Source of the DNA: Lampropedia puyangensis
GTDB lineage: Bacteria > Pseudomonadota > Gammaproteobacteria > Burkholderiales > Burkholderiaceae_C
Direction: 5' to 3'
DNA: 64,000 bases
Assembly: GCF_004833285.1 (NCBI RefSeq)
Contig: NZ_STFG01000001.1
Location: 62,001-126,000 of the forward strand
Position numbers and translations under genes: made by a program. Shown here piece after piece: positions 8,443 to 17,393 of this stretch; within the stretch, counting starts at the first letter, position 1, and each line of letters starts with the position of its first letter. The notes under the pieces are model-generated. The model was not told where the DNA came from and made no database searches. It saw only the letters and a program-made list of their open reading frames with translations.

Positions 8443-9945
8443 CTATTTGGAGTCAAATGCCAGTGACAGGCCGGCTGCTGCTTCATCGGCATCAGGCCAG
8501 CGTTGCGAAACCGTTTTGATTTTGGTGTAAAAACGCGCAGCATCTGGGCCGAACATATGCCCATCGCCAAATTTTGAGCGGCGAAGCCCCCCAAAATTGA
8601 AATAACCAACTGGCAACGGCACAGGAACGTTGATGCCGATCATGCCCGCTTCCACTTGGTTTGAAAAACTGTGCGCGGATTTTCCATCGCGAGTGAACAG
8701 AACTGCGCCATTGCCGTAGTCGTTGGCATTGGTGATGGCAATGGCCTCTTGCAAGCTGCTGGTGCGAATGATGCCCCGCACCGGGCCAAAAATTTCTTCT
8801 TTGTACAACTGCATGTTGGTGGTGACATGGTCAAACAAGGTGGGGCCTAAGTAGAAGCCGTTTTCGTAACCCGCTACCTTGAGGCCGCGACCATCAAGCA
8901 CAAGTTGGCCGCCCTCATCAACGCATCTGGCAATGGCTTGCTCGACAGCTACTTTGGATTGTGCAGACACCACCGGACCAAAATCCACTTGCGCATCGCT
9001 ATAGGGGCCCACTTTCAATGATTGCAGCTTGGGGACGATCAATGCCAGCAATTTCTCAGCAGTCTGTTGCCCCACTGGCAGCAGCAGTGAAACGGCCATG
9101 CAGCGCTGGCTGGCAGAGCCATACCCTGCGGAGACAAACGCTGTGGCTGCGGCTTCCAGATCGGCATCAGGCATGACAACCATGTGGTTTTTGCCGCCCG
9201 TGAAACTGGCTACGCGCTTATTGTGCGCGGTGCCCTTGTGGTAGATGTACTCCCCTACGGCGGTGGAACCCACAAAGTTAATGCCAGCGATACCCGGGTG
9301 TTCGAGCATGTGGTCAACCAGTGCCTTGTCACCATGCAGCACATTGAATACCCCGTCGGGCAGGCCTGCTTGTTTCCATAACTGTGCCAGCATCACCTCA
9401 GCACTTGGCACTTTCTCTGACGGTTTCAGAATCACCGCATTGCCTACCGCAACGGCCATGGTGGTCATCACAACGGGCACCATCACGGGGAAGTTGAAGG
9501 GCGTAATGCAGCCCACAACCCCAATCGGAACGCGCTGCGAATACACATCAATGCCGCCTCCCACATTCGTGGCAAATTCGCCTTTGGTGACATGAGGGGC
9601 ATTGCAGGCGAATTCCACACCTTCAATCGCACGTCCGATCTCACCTTTGGCATCCGGTGCATTTTTGCCATGCTCTTTGCCAATCAGCTCCAGCAAAGCA
9701 TCGGTATGCTGAATCAGGAGTTCACGAAATTTGAACACCACGGCTTGTCGTGCCGCATGTGAGCTTTGGCCCCATGCGTGCCCCGCTTGCGTTGCAATGG
9801 CCACGGTTTTGTTGAGTGTCGCTGCGTCCGCGAATGTCAGGCGTGCGCTTTCTTGCCCGGTGGAGGGGTTCACAATGGGGTGGGTTTGCGCGTGGACGTC
9901 GATTTCAATCTGGCCGTTGATGAAGTGGCCAATCAGGTTGTTCAT
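8443..9945 (-). CDS. mmsA: Methylmalonate-semialdehyde dehydrogenase (CoA-acylating)
   Basis: A 500-residue enzyme of the MmsA branch of the aldehyde dehydrogenase superfamily. It starts at ATG 9943-9945 (MNNLIGHFINGQ); more upstream in-frame starts give an unconserved extension overlapping the operator region. Visible motifs are GCITPFNFPVMVP, the NAD-binding FVGSTAVGEYIY, GGKNHMVVMPDAD and the catalytic Cys in GSASQRCMAVS, all diagnostic of MmsA. Family knowledge: it converts malonate or methylmalonate semialdehyde to acetyl- or propionyl-CoA in valine, myo-inositol and beta-alanine breakdown. It is divergent from a LysR gene with twin operators between them; mmsB is not adjacent. Confidence 0.93.
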   Translation of the reverse strand: MNNLIGHFINGQIEIDVHAQTHPIVNPSTGQESARLTFADAATLNKTVAIATQAGHAWGQSSHAARQAVVFKFRELLIQHTDALLELIGKEHGKNAPDAKGEIGRAIEGVEFACNAPHVTKGEFATNVGGGIDVYSQRVPIGVVGCITPFNFPVMVPVVMTTMAVAVGNAVILKPSEKVPSAEVMLAQLWKQAGLPDGVFNVLHGDKALVDHMLEHPGIAGINFVGSTAVGEYIYHKGTAHNKRVASFTGGKNHMVVMPDADLEAAATAFVSAGYGSASQRCMAVSLLLPVGQQTAEKLLALIVPKLQSLKVGPYSDAQVDFGPVVSAQSKVAVEQAIARCVDEGGQLVLDGRGLKVAGYENGFYLGPTLFDHVTTNMQLYKEEIFGPVRGIIRTSSLQEAIAITNANDYGNGAVLFTRDGKSAHSFSNQVEAGMIGINVPVPLPVGYFNFGGLRRSKFGDGHMFGPDAARFYTKIKTVSQRWPDADEAAAGLSLAFDSK

Positions 9946-10012
9946 AAATACATGTCTCCATGGATGGTGCAAGAGCCTCCGCATCCGTAGATGGGGTGCC
10001 TTGTGTTGTAAT

Positions 10013-10029
10013 TTGCATAGCCAATGCAA
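10013..10029. promoter_or_regulatory. LysR-type operator, mmsA-proximal copy
   Basis: TTGCAT-AGCCA-ATGCAA, a perfect 6-bp inverted repeat around a 5-base spacer, 68 bases upstream of the mmsA start codon. It is nearly identical to the second copy at 10088, which makes it a strong candidate binding site of the divergent LysR protein. Confidence 0.7.
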
Positions 10030-10087
10030 TCCTACAAGGCATAACAAGCCAGCGGTTAGCCTAAAATTGCATTCTTTTCATGTAATT

Positions 10088-10104
10088 TTGCATAGCCGAT
10101 GCAA
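10088..10104. promoter_or_regulatory. LysR-type operator, regulator-proximal copy
   Basis: TTGCAT-AGCCG-ATGCAA, 39 bases upstream of the LysR start codon. It differs from the 10013 copy at one spacer base; the two centres are 75 bp apart, about seven helical turns. One site near each promoter suggests autoregulation plus control of mmsA. Confidence 0.7.
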
Positions 10105-10142
10105 GGCTGGCAGCTTGCTTGGTTGTGCGACCAAAGGTTCGC

Positions 10143-11087
10143 ATGGCGCAATTTGATTGGGATAGTTTGCGATTTTTTTTGGCCGTGGCACGCGAGAAAT
10201 CAGCGCTCAAGGCGTCGCATCGCTTGGACGTGAACCAATCGACGGTGTCGCGCCATGTGCATCGACTGGAGCAAGACATGGGGGCGCAGTTGTTTCAGCG
10301 CCATTCGCAAGGGCATATCCTGACCAGCGTTGGTCAGCGCTTACTGGAGCAAGTAGAAAAAGTCGAGGCCATTCTTAATACCACCCAGCAGGATGTGCGC
10401 GGCGGTATCTCTTCATTGACCGGGGAAATTCGCTTAGGCGCTACTGAAGGGTTTGGCAGCTTCTTTCTGGCACCGCATTTGGCACGGTTTTCTCGCTTGC
10501 ATCCGGGGTTGACAGTAGAGCTGTTGCCTATGCCGCGGCATATCAACCTCTCCAAACGCGAAGCTGATTTTTCCATTAGTTTGGAGCGGCCCTCGATAGA
10601 GAGTCTGATCGTCAGTAAATTGACAGATTACCGATTGATGCCCTATGCCAGCCAAGCCTATTTGGATGAAGTTGGGCCCATCCAGGGGCCTGAAGATCTT
10701 CGGCATTTGCGCTGGATCGATTACGTCGACGACTTGCTGTTTACCAAGGAGCAGTTTTCACTCAAGCAGTGGATGCCATCGCTCACCCCTTTTTTTAAAA
10801 GCACCAGCATCATTGCGCAATACCAAGCCGTATGCTCAGGCTTGGGTATTGCCATCCTTCCTTGTTTTATGGGGCAACTGCATCCCCAGTTGGTTCCCGT
10901 TTTGGCTGAGCAAGTGGACATTCGCCGCAGTTTTTGGCTCACCAGCACCCCCGACCAACGTGACTTGTCCAGAGTCCGTGCGCTGTGGGATTATCTTCGC
11001 CACGTCATGGCGCTGAATGCCGATGTTCTGATGGGCAAGGCCCACCAGATGCAATGGTTGGATGAATGGGGGCCGAATGATCAGTAG
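10143..11087 (+). CDS. LysR family transcriptional regulator, probable regulator of mmsA
   Basis: A 314-residue protein. ATG 10143 gives MAQFDWDSLRFFLAVAREKS, the normal LysR N-terminus, with the recognition helix in LDVNQSTVSRHVHRLEQDMG (residues ~28-47). The remainder is a substrate-binding-like effector domain ending in an LWDYLRHVM-type helix. It is divergent from mmsA over a 197-base region holding two matching inverted repeats. The regulatory link to mmsA is inferred from this arrangement. Confidence 0.9.
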   Translation: MAQFDWDSLRFFLAVAREKSALKASHRLDVNQSTVSRHVHRLEQDMGAQLFQRHSQGHILTSVGQRLLEQVEKVEAILNTTQQDVRGGISSLTGEIRLGATEGFGSFFLAPHLARFSRLHPGLTVELLPMPRHINLSKREADFSISLERPSIESLIVSKLTDYRLMPYASQAYLDEVGPIQGPEDLRHLRWIDYVDDLLFTKEQFSLKQWMPSLTPFFKSTSIIAQYQAVCSGLGIAILPCFMGQLHPQLVPVLAEQVDIRRSFWLTSTPDQRDLSRVRALWDYLRHVMALNADVLMGKAHQMQWLDEWGPNDQ

Positions 11088-11229
11088 GCAAGGGAGCAAT
11101 GCGGCCCTTCCACAGACAGGCCATGGTGCATCGAGGCACCATACATTCCACGCTCTCTGATCGCCGCTGTGAGAATGGCGTTGCATCCAAACAGCGGCAT
11201 CGCTGCGCAGCGCCTTTAATCCTTAGGCA

Positions 11230-12477
11230 TTATTTCTTGAGCAATGGGCAAGTCGATGTTTCAAGTGGCTGGAAAGCATCTTGAGCGGCAATAGTGCTGA
11301 CAAGTTTGTAGTAATCCCATGGCCCTTTGGACTCTTGCGGCGTTTTTACCTCAAACATATACATGTCGTGGATAACGCGCCCGTCATCACGGATGGATGC
11401 ATTGCGCATGATGGGGTCCTCAATCGGCAATTCGCGCATTTTCTCTGCGACGACTTTCCAGTCATCGGTCCCTGCAGCAGCGACTGATTTGAGGTAATGC
11501 AGCGTGCTGGAATACACCCCTGCTTGCACCATAGTGGGTTTGTTGCCGCGGTGCAATTTGGCAAAGCGCTCAGAGAATGCCCGCGTCTGTTCGTCCATGT
11601 CCCAGTAAAAACCTTCCGAGAATTTCAACCCTTTGGCAGTCTCCAGCCCCATGGAGTGCACGTCGGTGAGGAAGACCAGCATCGCCAGAATTTGTTGCTT
11701 GCCGCCACCAATCCCGAATTCTTGCACTGCTTTCATCGCGTTGACGGTGTCTTGTGCGCCGTTGGCCAATGCAATGGCATCAGCGCCAGAGGATTGTGCT
11801 TGCAGCAAGAAGGAAGAGAAGTCACTGGCATTGAGCGGGTGCTTGACTGAACCCACCACTTCACCATGGTTGGCTTTGACCACGGCAGTAGCGTCTTTTT
11901 CGAAAGAGTGGCCAAAAGCGTAATCCACTGTCACAAAAAACCACTTTTTCGCACCCTGTTGTGTCATCGCGGCCACCGGCGAAGCGGCAAGCGAATAGGT
12001 GTCAAACATCCAGTGGAAACCATTGCGTGCGCAATCGTCATTGGTCAAGCGCGTGGTGGCAGGGCCTGAATACATGGCAATACCGCCACGCTCTTTGATG
12101 ATTTGCTGAATCGCCAATGCTCCTGCTGAATTGGTCAGATCCACCAAGGCATCTACTTTCTGCACATCCAACCACTCGCGCGCACGTGAGGCAGCAATAT
12201 CGGCTTTGTTTTGGTTGTCAGCACTGACCAGTTCAATGTTCATGCCTTTGCATTCAGCCTTCAAGCAGTCATCAATTGCCATACGCGCCGCAACGACAGA
12301 GCCTGGCCCACCCATGCCGGAATAGGGGCCCGCCATATCGGTTAACACACCGATTTTGACCAGATCATCAGTCAGGGTGAGGGCTTGTGCAGAAGGCACA
12401 AGCAAAGTTGATAGCGCCCATGCGCTCGCACAGGCGAGCAGCGAACGCGCTGCAAATGTTCGGTTTGGTGTATTCAT
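11230..12477 (-). CDS. ABC transporter substrate-binding protein, LivK / branched-chain amino-acid type
   Basis: A 415-residue protein with an N-terminal signal peptide (hydrophobic residues ~12-30, cleavage near SAQA). The mature part shows the type I periplasmic-binding fold of the Leu/Ile/Val family: VKIGVLTDMAGPYSGMGGPG, IELVSADNQNKADIAASRA and the central VDYAFGHSFEKDA. No permease or ATPase genes are adjacent, so it must work with a transporter elsewhere or is a leftover. The start ATG lies at 12475-12477 with GGAGACAAT upstream. Its ligand is unknown; related proteins in this order bind amino acids, aromatic acids or amides. Confidence 0.88.
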   Translation of the reverse strand: MNTPNRTFAARSLLACASAWALSTLLVPSAQALTLTDDLVKIGVLTDMAGPYSGMGGPGSVVAARMAIDDCLKAECKGMNIELVSADNQNKADIAASRAREWLDVQKVDALVDLTNSAGALAIQQIIKERGGIAMYSGPATTRLTNDDCARNGFHWMFDTYSLAASPVAAMTQQGAKKWFFVTVDYAFGHSFEKDATAVVKANHGEVVGSVKHPLNASDFSSFLLQAQSSGADAIALANGAQDTVNAMKAVQEFGIGGGKQQILAMLVFLTDVHSMGLETAKGLKFSEGFYWDMDEQTRAFSERFAKLHRGNKPTMVQAGVYSSTLHYLKSVAAAGTDDWKVVAEKMRELPIEDPIMRNASIRDDGRVIHDMYMFEVKTPQESKGPWDYYKLVSTIAAQDAFQPLETSTCPLLKK

Positions 12478-12860
12478 GATTGTCTCCTGCTGTTATAGGC
12501 CGCACCTTATTGTCGGTGTCCGATTTTTACTATGCGAGGGCATGAAGGCAAAGCATCGGGTTGATGCTTGAGCAGACTGCAGGCCACTGTATGTGAACGC
12601 AAACGATGGTCATGTGTTCTGGTTCGGCCAGTGCAGTTGCTACTGCTTGCTTTGTACTCATGCCACAACAAGCCCATCTGCCTCATCGCTTATAGAGCAT
12701 AGCGGCTAACAGAGGGGCGAGACAATGGTGAAAAATGCATAGCCCCTATGCAGGAGCACAGGCGGCATGGGGTGAATGCGGCTGCCTCAGTCGAGAACCA
12801 TGTCTGGTGGAGATGACGATCTGTGCGCTTGCACAGCGTGCCAAGTAAACGGGGCTCTTT
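12478..12860. other. Non-coding region upstream of the LivK-type gene
   Basis: About 380 bases with no credible gene. It must contain the promoter of the leftward binding-protein gene. The only structured signal seen is the inverted repeat at 12736-12752. The interspersed repeat copy 1 follows immediately. Confidence 0.6.
12736..12752. promoter_or_regulatory. Inverted repeat TGCATAG-CCC-CTATGCA
   Basis: A perfect 7-bp inverted repeat sharing the nine bases TGCATAGCC with the two mmsA operators. It lies about 260 bases upstream of the LivK-type gene. It could be a further site for the same LysR protein, though its spacer differs. Confidence 0.4.
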
Positions 12861-12987
12861 GAGAGACGAACACAAACCTTGATACGTCGAAAGCAAAACC
12901 TTGTCGTACTACTCGTACTGCCTGCGGTTTTGCGCCTAGTCTCAATCGCAAACCTTCGGTTTGCTGGGGTGTTTTTGCCGCTCTTAA
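12861..12987. repeat. Interspersed palindromic element, copy 1 (~127 bp)
   Basis: First of three copies (others at 20275 and 25943). All share a near-identical core from CCTTGATACGTCGAAAGCAAAAC to TGCGGTTTTGCGCCTAGT, the inner stem GCAAAACC/GGTTTTGC and a small hairpin GCAAACC-TTC-GGTTTGC, flanked by imperfect terminal arms (GAACACAAACC ... GGGGTGTTTTTGCCGCTCTTAA). Copy 1 has the most diverged arms. It starts 33 bases beyond the argA stop, on the argA downstream side. It has no coding capacity. Confidence 0.85.
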
Positions 12988-13019
12988 TGGTGGCGCTTGA
13001 GACGGTCGTGAGTGGTCAC

Positions 13020-14366
13020 TCACAGGTGCTTGACCAGCACTTTACTCTTGCGGCTCCAGTTGTATTTGTCTTTGCGCGCTTGAGGGAGCCACTCTGGGTC
13101 GACCACTTCAAAGCCGCGCTTGATGAACCAGTGCATGGTGCGGGTGGTGAGCACGAAGATGCTGGTCATGCCCATGGCACGAGCGCGTTGTTCGATGCGT
13201 TTGAGCAGCTTTTCGCCATCGCCCTGGCCTTGCGAGTGCGGCGAGACGGTGACTGCGGCCATTTCGCCGGTGCTTTTCTCCAGGTATGGGTACAGCGCGG
13301 CGCAGCCAAAAATAACACCATCATGTTCAACGATGGTGTAGTTGTTGATGTCGCGCTCAATCTCAGTGCGGCTGCGCTTGACCAGTGTGCCGTCATTCTC
13401 GAACGGTTCAATCAACTGCAGGATGCCGCCCACATCATCGGCTGTGGCTTGGCGCACTTCTTCCAGGCGCTCGTCAACCACCATGGTGCCAATGCCATCG
13501 TGAACATAGATTTCTAATAGCAATGAGCCATCAACGGCAAAGGGGATGATGTGGCTGCGTTCAACACCGCCTTCACACGCTTTGATGCAGTACTTGAGGT
13601 AAAAGCCTGTGTCGGTGGGCTCCTCGGCTTCAGGCGCGTTCTTGAAGATGGTCTTGGCGTCGGCCAAGTTCATTTCAGTGATGATCGGGTTGTCTTCGCT
13701 GGCTGGCGCTTCCGAGTTCTTGCGGATGCCGGGGACCTCTCCGACATAGATGAGCTTGTCAGCTTTCAGGGAGATGGCAATGGAGCTGGCGACTTCTTCC
13801 ATAGAGAGGTTAAAGGCTTCTCCCGTTGGCGAGGAACCAAATGGTGAGAGCAAGACGACCGAATCCATCTCTAGGGCATGGCGAATACCATCGGCATCGA
13901 CTTTGCGCACTTTGCCGGTGTGCTGAAAGTCCACGCCATCCAAGATGCCCATAGGCCGTGCTGTGATGAAGTTGCCGGAAATAACGCGAATTTTCGAGCC
14001 AGCCATTGGCGTGTTGGGCAAGCCTTGGCTAAAGCAGGCTTCTATTTCAAAGCGCAGTTGGCCTGCCGCTTCCTGCGCAGCATCCAAAGCGGCAGGGTCG
14101 GTGATGCGATTGCCTTTGTAGTACTGGGGCTGGTGGCCTTTGGCCAGTAGCTGCTCATTGACCTGAGGGCGAAAGCCATGCACCAGAACAATCTTGACGC
14201 CCATGCTGTGCACCAGAGCCAAGTCTTGCACTAAGTTTTCGAGTTTGCCCGCGGCAATGGCTTCGCCACAAATACCCACCACAAAGGTTTGATGCCTGAA
14301 TTTGTGGATGTAAGGCGCAACCGAACGAAACCACGGAACAAAGGTGAAGTTGAAAACGGCAGACAT
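13020..14366 (-). CDS. argA: Amino-acid N-acetyltransferase (N-acetylglutamate synthase)
   Basis: A 448-residue protein, the usual length of the classical ArgA. It starts at ATG 14364-14366 (MSAVFNFTFVPWFRSVAPYI). Residues ~1-290 are an amino-acid-kinase-like domain (VHSMGVKIVLVHGFRPQVNE, where arginine feedback acts in the family); residues ~300-448 are the GNAT acetyltransferase domain (AAVTVSPHSQGQGDGEKLL, then IFVLTTRTMHWFIKRGFEVV). It makes N-acetylglutamate from glutamate and acetyl-CoA, the first step of arginine synthesis. Interspersed repeat copy 1 lies just past its stop codon. The neighbour zapE is on the same strand but separated by 183 bases. Confidence 0.94.
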   Translation of the reverse strand: MSAVFNFTFVPWFRSVAPYIHKFRHQTFVVGICGEAIAAGKLENLVQDLALVHSMGVKIVLVHGFRPQVNEQLLAKGHQPQYYKGNRITDPAALDAAQEAAGQLRFEIEACFSQGLPNTPMAGSKIRVISGNFITARPMGILDGVDFQHTGKVRKVDADGIRHALEMDSVVLLSPFGSSPTGEAFNLSMEEVASSIAISLKADKLIYVGEVPGIRKNSEAPASEDNPIITEMNLADAKTIFKNAPEAEEPTDTGFYLKYCIKACEGGVERSHIIPFAVDGSLLLEIYVHDGIGTMVVDERLEEVRQATADDVGGILQLIEPFENDGTLVKRSRTEIERDINNYTIVEHDGVIFGCAALYPYLEKSTGEMAAVTVSPHSQGQGDGEKLLKRIEQRARAMGMTSIFVLTTRTMHWFIKRGFEVVDPEWLPQARKDKYNWSRKSKVLVKHL

Positions 14367-14519
14367 GGCGGTGAGGTAGGTGTGCAATGCAATCGACTGC
14401 GCAGGCATGCAATGGCGCGCGCAGGTTCGATGCGGATTGTCAGGGATTTAGGGCGCTTTCAACAAGTGCCCATGCAGGGACTCTTTTGAAAACGTTTGTG
14501 TCTTTGTCTGGTTGGGAGC

Positions 14520-14547
14520 GCCTTAGAGCGTCAACACGTTCTAAGGC
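14520..14547 (-). terminator. Hairpin just downstream of zapE
   Basis: GCCTTAGAGCG (14520-14530) pairs with CGTTCTAAGGC (14537-14547), with one wobble and a 6-base loop, two bases after the zapE stop. No T-run follows on the minus strand, so this is a stem-only or factor-dependent terminator candidate. Confidence 0.45.
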
Positions 14548-14549
14548 AT

Positions 14550-15647
14550 TCAGGTCAGACTGGTATCCACTACGCGTTTTTCCAGTGCGAGGTATTCCTG
14601 CGACTGCATTTCATTCAGGCGCGAGACCGTACGCGGAAACTCATGCGCCAATGGGCCTTGCAGATAGAGCTGTTCAGGTGGCACTTGCGCGGAGATGATG
14701 AGCTTGACGCAGCGGTCATACAGCACGTCCACCAACCAGGTAAAGCGTCGCGCTTCTGAGGCGAGATTGACCGACATTTGTGGCACATCAGAAAGCATGA
14801 CGGTGTGAAACTGGTTGGCAATTTCCAGATAGTCGTTCTGTGAGCGAGGACCGCGGCACAGGTCATCGAAACTGAACCAGATCACCCCTCCTGCACGGCG
14901 TTGGGCAGGAATGCGGCGTGATTCGATACGCATCACGGCTTCTTCATCGGCCGCTTCTGCCAAGCTGTTGAAGGCTTCGGTCATGGCCGCATCTGCTTGG
15001 GGGCCGTTGGGGCAATGGTAGAGCTCAACATGGTGCAGGGTGCGGCGGCGGTAGTCAGTGCCATTGTCTACATTGATGACTTCCATGCGCTCGTTGAGCA
15101 GGGCGATGGCTGGCAAGATCCGGTCGCGGTGCAGGCCATTGGGGTAGAGTTCGTCGGGCTTGAAGTTGGAAGTGGTAATAAAACCTACACCGTTATCGAA
15201 CAGTGCCACCAACAAGCGGTAGAGAATCATTGCATCGGTGATGTCGGCCACATGAAACTCATCAAAACAGATGAGCTTGTAGCGTTTAGCAATTTGTGCG
15301 CCCAATTTATCAAGGGGGTCGCGTGTGCCTTGCAAAGCATGCAGTTCGCGGTGCACCTCACGCATGAATTCGTGAAAATGCAGGCGCACTTTTCGCTCAA
15401 TGGGGACTTCTTTGTAGAAGCACTGCATCAAGAAACTCTTACCGCGTCCCACGCCCCCATACATATACACGCCTTTAGGGATGTCGGGGTGGTTGACCAG
15501 TTTTTTCAGGCGGCTGGAGCGTTTGCTTTTGTACACGCTCCATTCGTCAGCACAGCGCTGCAATGCGCTCACAGCACGCAATTGCGCAGGGTCTGCGGTG
15601 TAGCCTTTTTCTGCTAAGACTGCCTGATAGGCGGTTTCCACGCTCAT
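14550..15647 (-). CDS. zapE: Cell division protein ZapE (AFG1-like ATPase)
   Basis: A 365-residue ATPase. ATG 15645-15647 (MSVETAYQAVLAEKG) is chosen; an open frame continues upstream but into unconserved sequence overlapping the next gene. Walker A is YGGVGRGKSFLM near residue 65, Walker B is LICFDEFHV near 125, followed by ITDAMILYRLL and the GVGFITTSNFKPDELYPNGL sensor segment typical of ZapE/AFG1. Family knowledge: ZapE interacts with FtsZ during division, while mitochondrial AFG1 assists protein quality control. It is transcribed in the same direction as argA and the upstream acidic protein gene. Confidence 0.93.
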   Translation of the reverse strand: MSVETAYQAVLAEKGYTADPAQLRAVSALQRCADEWSVYKSKRSSRLKKLVNHPDIPKGVYMYGGVGRGKSFLMQCFYKEVPIERKVRLHFHEFMREVHRELHALQGTRDPLDKLGAQIAKRYKLICFDEFHVADITDAMILYRLLVALFDNGVGFITTSNFKPDELYPNGLHRDRILPAIALLNERMEVINVDNGTDYRRRTLHHVELYHCPNGPQADAAMTEAFNSLAEAADEEAVMRIESRRIPAQRRAGGVIWFSFDDLCRGPRSQNDYLEIANQFHTVMLSDVPQMSVNLASEARRFTWLVDVLYDRCVKLIISAQVPPEQLYLQGPLAHEFPRTVSRLNEMQSQEYLALEKRVVDTSLT

Positions 15648-15747
15648 GCCAAATCTCATTTCTGCCTGGTGGCGTTGATGGTGCGCTGTGCGCATCTTGT
15701 GGGGAAAAGTTGCTGCTCGGGGCAGACGCTGTGTTCGTGAAGGGGGA

Positions 15748-16164
15748 TCAAAAGTCCCAGGCGAAGTGCCAGTGCAAGCGCGCGGCTTGGGCTTTTTCCA
15801 AGACATGAAGAAAGTCGCCCATGTCGCTCAATACGCCTTCAGCGTCGTCCAGTGCGTCTGGATTTTCTTCGATCAGTTCCATCACGCCTTGCAACCAGGC
15901 TACGCCTTCTGCTGCATCCCACCACTGACCACCTGTTGGTGTTTCGTCATCCCAACGGTTGTCGTCCTCCGGATCATCGCTCTCGTGCGCGAAGCCGTCG
16001 AGCTCTTCTTCACTTTGGCCTACGAACGAATCGAGAAGCGGCAAACCAGCCTCTTCACAGAGTGCGTCCACTTCATCGGTAGCACTGGCCAGAGCCTTAC
16101 CATCGACAAAAGTATCAAATCCGGGCTCCGGATCGTTCAGCACGATATACAAAGCCAATGACAT
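15748..16164 (-). CDS. Conserved-looking acidic hypothetical protein
   Basis: A 138-residue protein starting at ATG 16162-16164 (MSLALYIVLNDPEPGFDTFV); GGAGCACCGC lies just upstream. It is very rich in Asp and Glu, with few Lys or Arg, and has clusters such as ESDDPEDDNRWDD in the middle. The C-terminal half carries aromatic residues (GGQWWDAAEGVAWLQGVMEL, LHWHFAWDF). No signal peptide, membrane segment or catalytic motif is seen. It precedes zapE by 100 bases on the same strand, so the two may share a transcript. I do not recognise its function; it could be an acidic cytosolic protein or an immunity-like partner. Confidence 0.7.
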   Translation of the reverse strand: MSLALYIVLNDPEPGFDTFVDGKALASATDEVDALCEEAGLPLLDSFVGQSEEELDGFAHESDDPEDDNRWDDETPTGGQWWDAAEGVAWLQGVMELIEENPDALDDAEGVLSDMGDFLHVLEKAQAARLHWHFAWDF

Positions 16165-16310
16165 GCGCGGTGCTCCTGATGAAATAGATAAAGGCAATGG
16201 GCCAAGAAAGGCTTGGTTTCTGTATGCGGTAAGGGCGCTATTGTCCCATAGCTGCCTAGCCAGTCATGCGGTCAGAAAAGTTGGATGTGTTGAGGCTTAG
16301 GTGTTCAAAA

Positions 16311-17219
16311 TTATTGTCCATCAGCGGACTCTGAGAGATGGCCCAGCTCGGCTTGCAGCGCATGTGTAAAGCTGGCGATCAAGGCATTAGGCGGCCCTTT
16401 GCGCCAAATGGCAAGACTGGTCGAGAGTGGGTGACGCCCCACCAAAGGCCGAAATACGGTGCCAGGCAGGCGGGTGCGGCTCATCGCATGGGGCACCAGC
16501 GCCACTCCAATCCCGCGAGAGACTAGCGCCACCACGGTGAGCCAATGGCGCACCTCATGCACGTGGGCGGGCTCCACGCCGCTGCCGCGCAACAGGCCCA
16601 GTACTTGCTCATGGTACGCCGGGGACGCCTGGCGCGAAAACAAAATCAGCTGCTCACCTGCCAAGTTGGCCAGGTCAATCGATGGATGCTGGCTCAAGGA
16701 ATGGGTGACGGGCAGGCAGCAGACAAAGGATTCTTTTTCCAGCACGCAACTTTGCAAGTTGCTAGGCAGGGGGCTGGCATGGATCAACCCCATGTCCAGG
16801 CGGCCGGCAGACACCGCTGTGACTTGTTCGCTGGTATTGAGCTCGGTGATGTCGAGCTGGACTTTGGGTAAGGATGCTTGAAACCGCAAAATTGCTTGGG
16901 GTAAGCCCCTGTATATGGACGAAGCCACGAACCCTACGCGTAAATGCCCGCCTTGGCCAATGGCCACGTTGTGGACTTGCGCAGCCAATTGGCGCGAATC
17001 TTCAAGCAGTTGACGGGCGCGGGGCAGCAAATGTTCGCCCGCAGGCGTTAAGCGCACTTCCTTGCTGCTGCGCATAAAGAGTTGGGCGTTGAGCGCTTGC
17101 TCAAGTTGGCGAATGGCCACGGACAGCGGTGGTTGCGAAATAGCCAGACGCTGCGCTGCCCGGCCAAAGTGCACCTCTTCTGCCAATGCAATGAAGTAGC
17201 GTAACAGTCTTAAATCCAT
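16311..17219 (-). CDS. LysR family transcriptional regulator of the acyl-CoA operon
   Basis: A 302-residue LysR protein starting at MDLRLLRYFIALAEEVHFGR (ATG 17217-17219). The recognition helix is LAISQPPLSVAIRQLEQALN, and the RSSKEVRLTPAGEHLLPRAR linker is typical of the CatR/BenM-like branch. The effector domain shows GHLRVGFVASSIYRGLPQAI. It is divergent from an acyl-CoA dehydrogenase/CoA-transferase operon; the intergenic 174 bases contain a perfect 9-bp-arm inverted repeat (17267-17287). Regulation of that operon is inferred. Confidence 0.9.
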   Translation of the reverse strand: MDLRLLRYFIALAEEVHFGRAAQRLAISQPPLSVAIRQLEQALNAQLFMRSSKEVRLTPAGEHLLPRARQLLEDSRQLAAQVHNVAIGQGGHLRVGFVASSIYRGLPQAILRFQASLPKVQLDITELNTSEQVTAVSAGRLDMGLIHASPLPSNLQSCVLEKESFVCCLPVTHSLSQHPSIDLANLAGEQLILFSRQASPAYHEQVLGLLRGSGVEPAHVHEVRHWLTVVALVSRGIGVALVPHAMSRTRLPGTVFRPLVGRHPLSTSLAIWRKGPPNALIASFTHALQAELGHLSESADGQ

Positions 17220-17266
17220 GGTCGTGGCTTGGGCGTACGAGGTGGAGATAGGGCTAACCCGGGAAA

Positions 17267-17287
17267 TCAATACTTATTAAGTATTGA
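17267..17287. promoter_or_regulatory. LysR-type operator, 9-bp arms
   Basis: TCAATACTT and AAGTATTGA are perfect inverted arms around ATT. The site is 48 bases upstream of the LysR start and 107 bases upstream of the dehydrogenase start. It contains the T-N11-A core expected of LysR sites. Confidence 0.7.
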
Positions 17288-17393
17288 TGAAGATATAAAC
17301 GATATTGGACATGAATTGCGCGGTGCGCACAATGCCCGTGTAGTGAGGCCACACAGTCGTGGCCACTGCACAAGGACAAGAGGAGTTGCTTGC

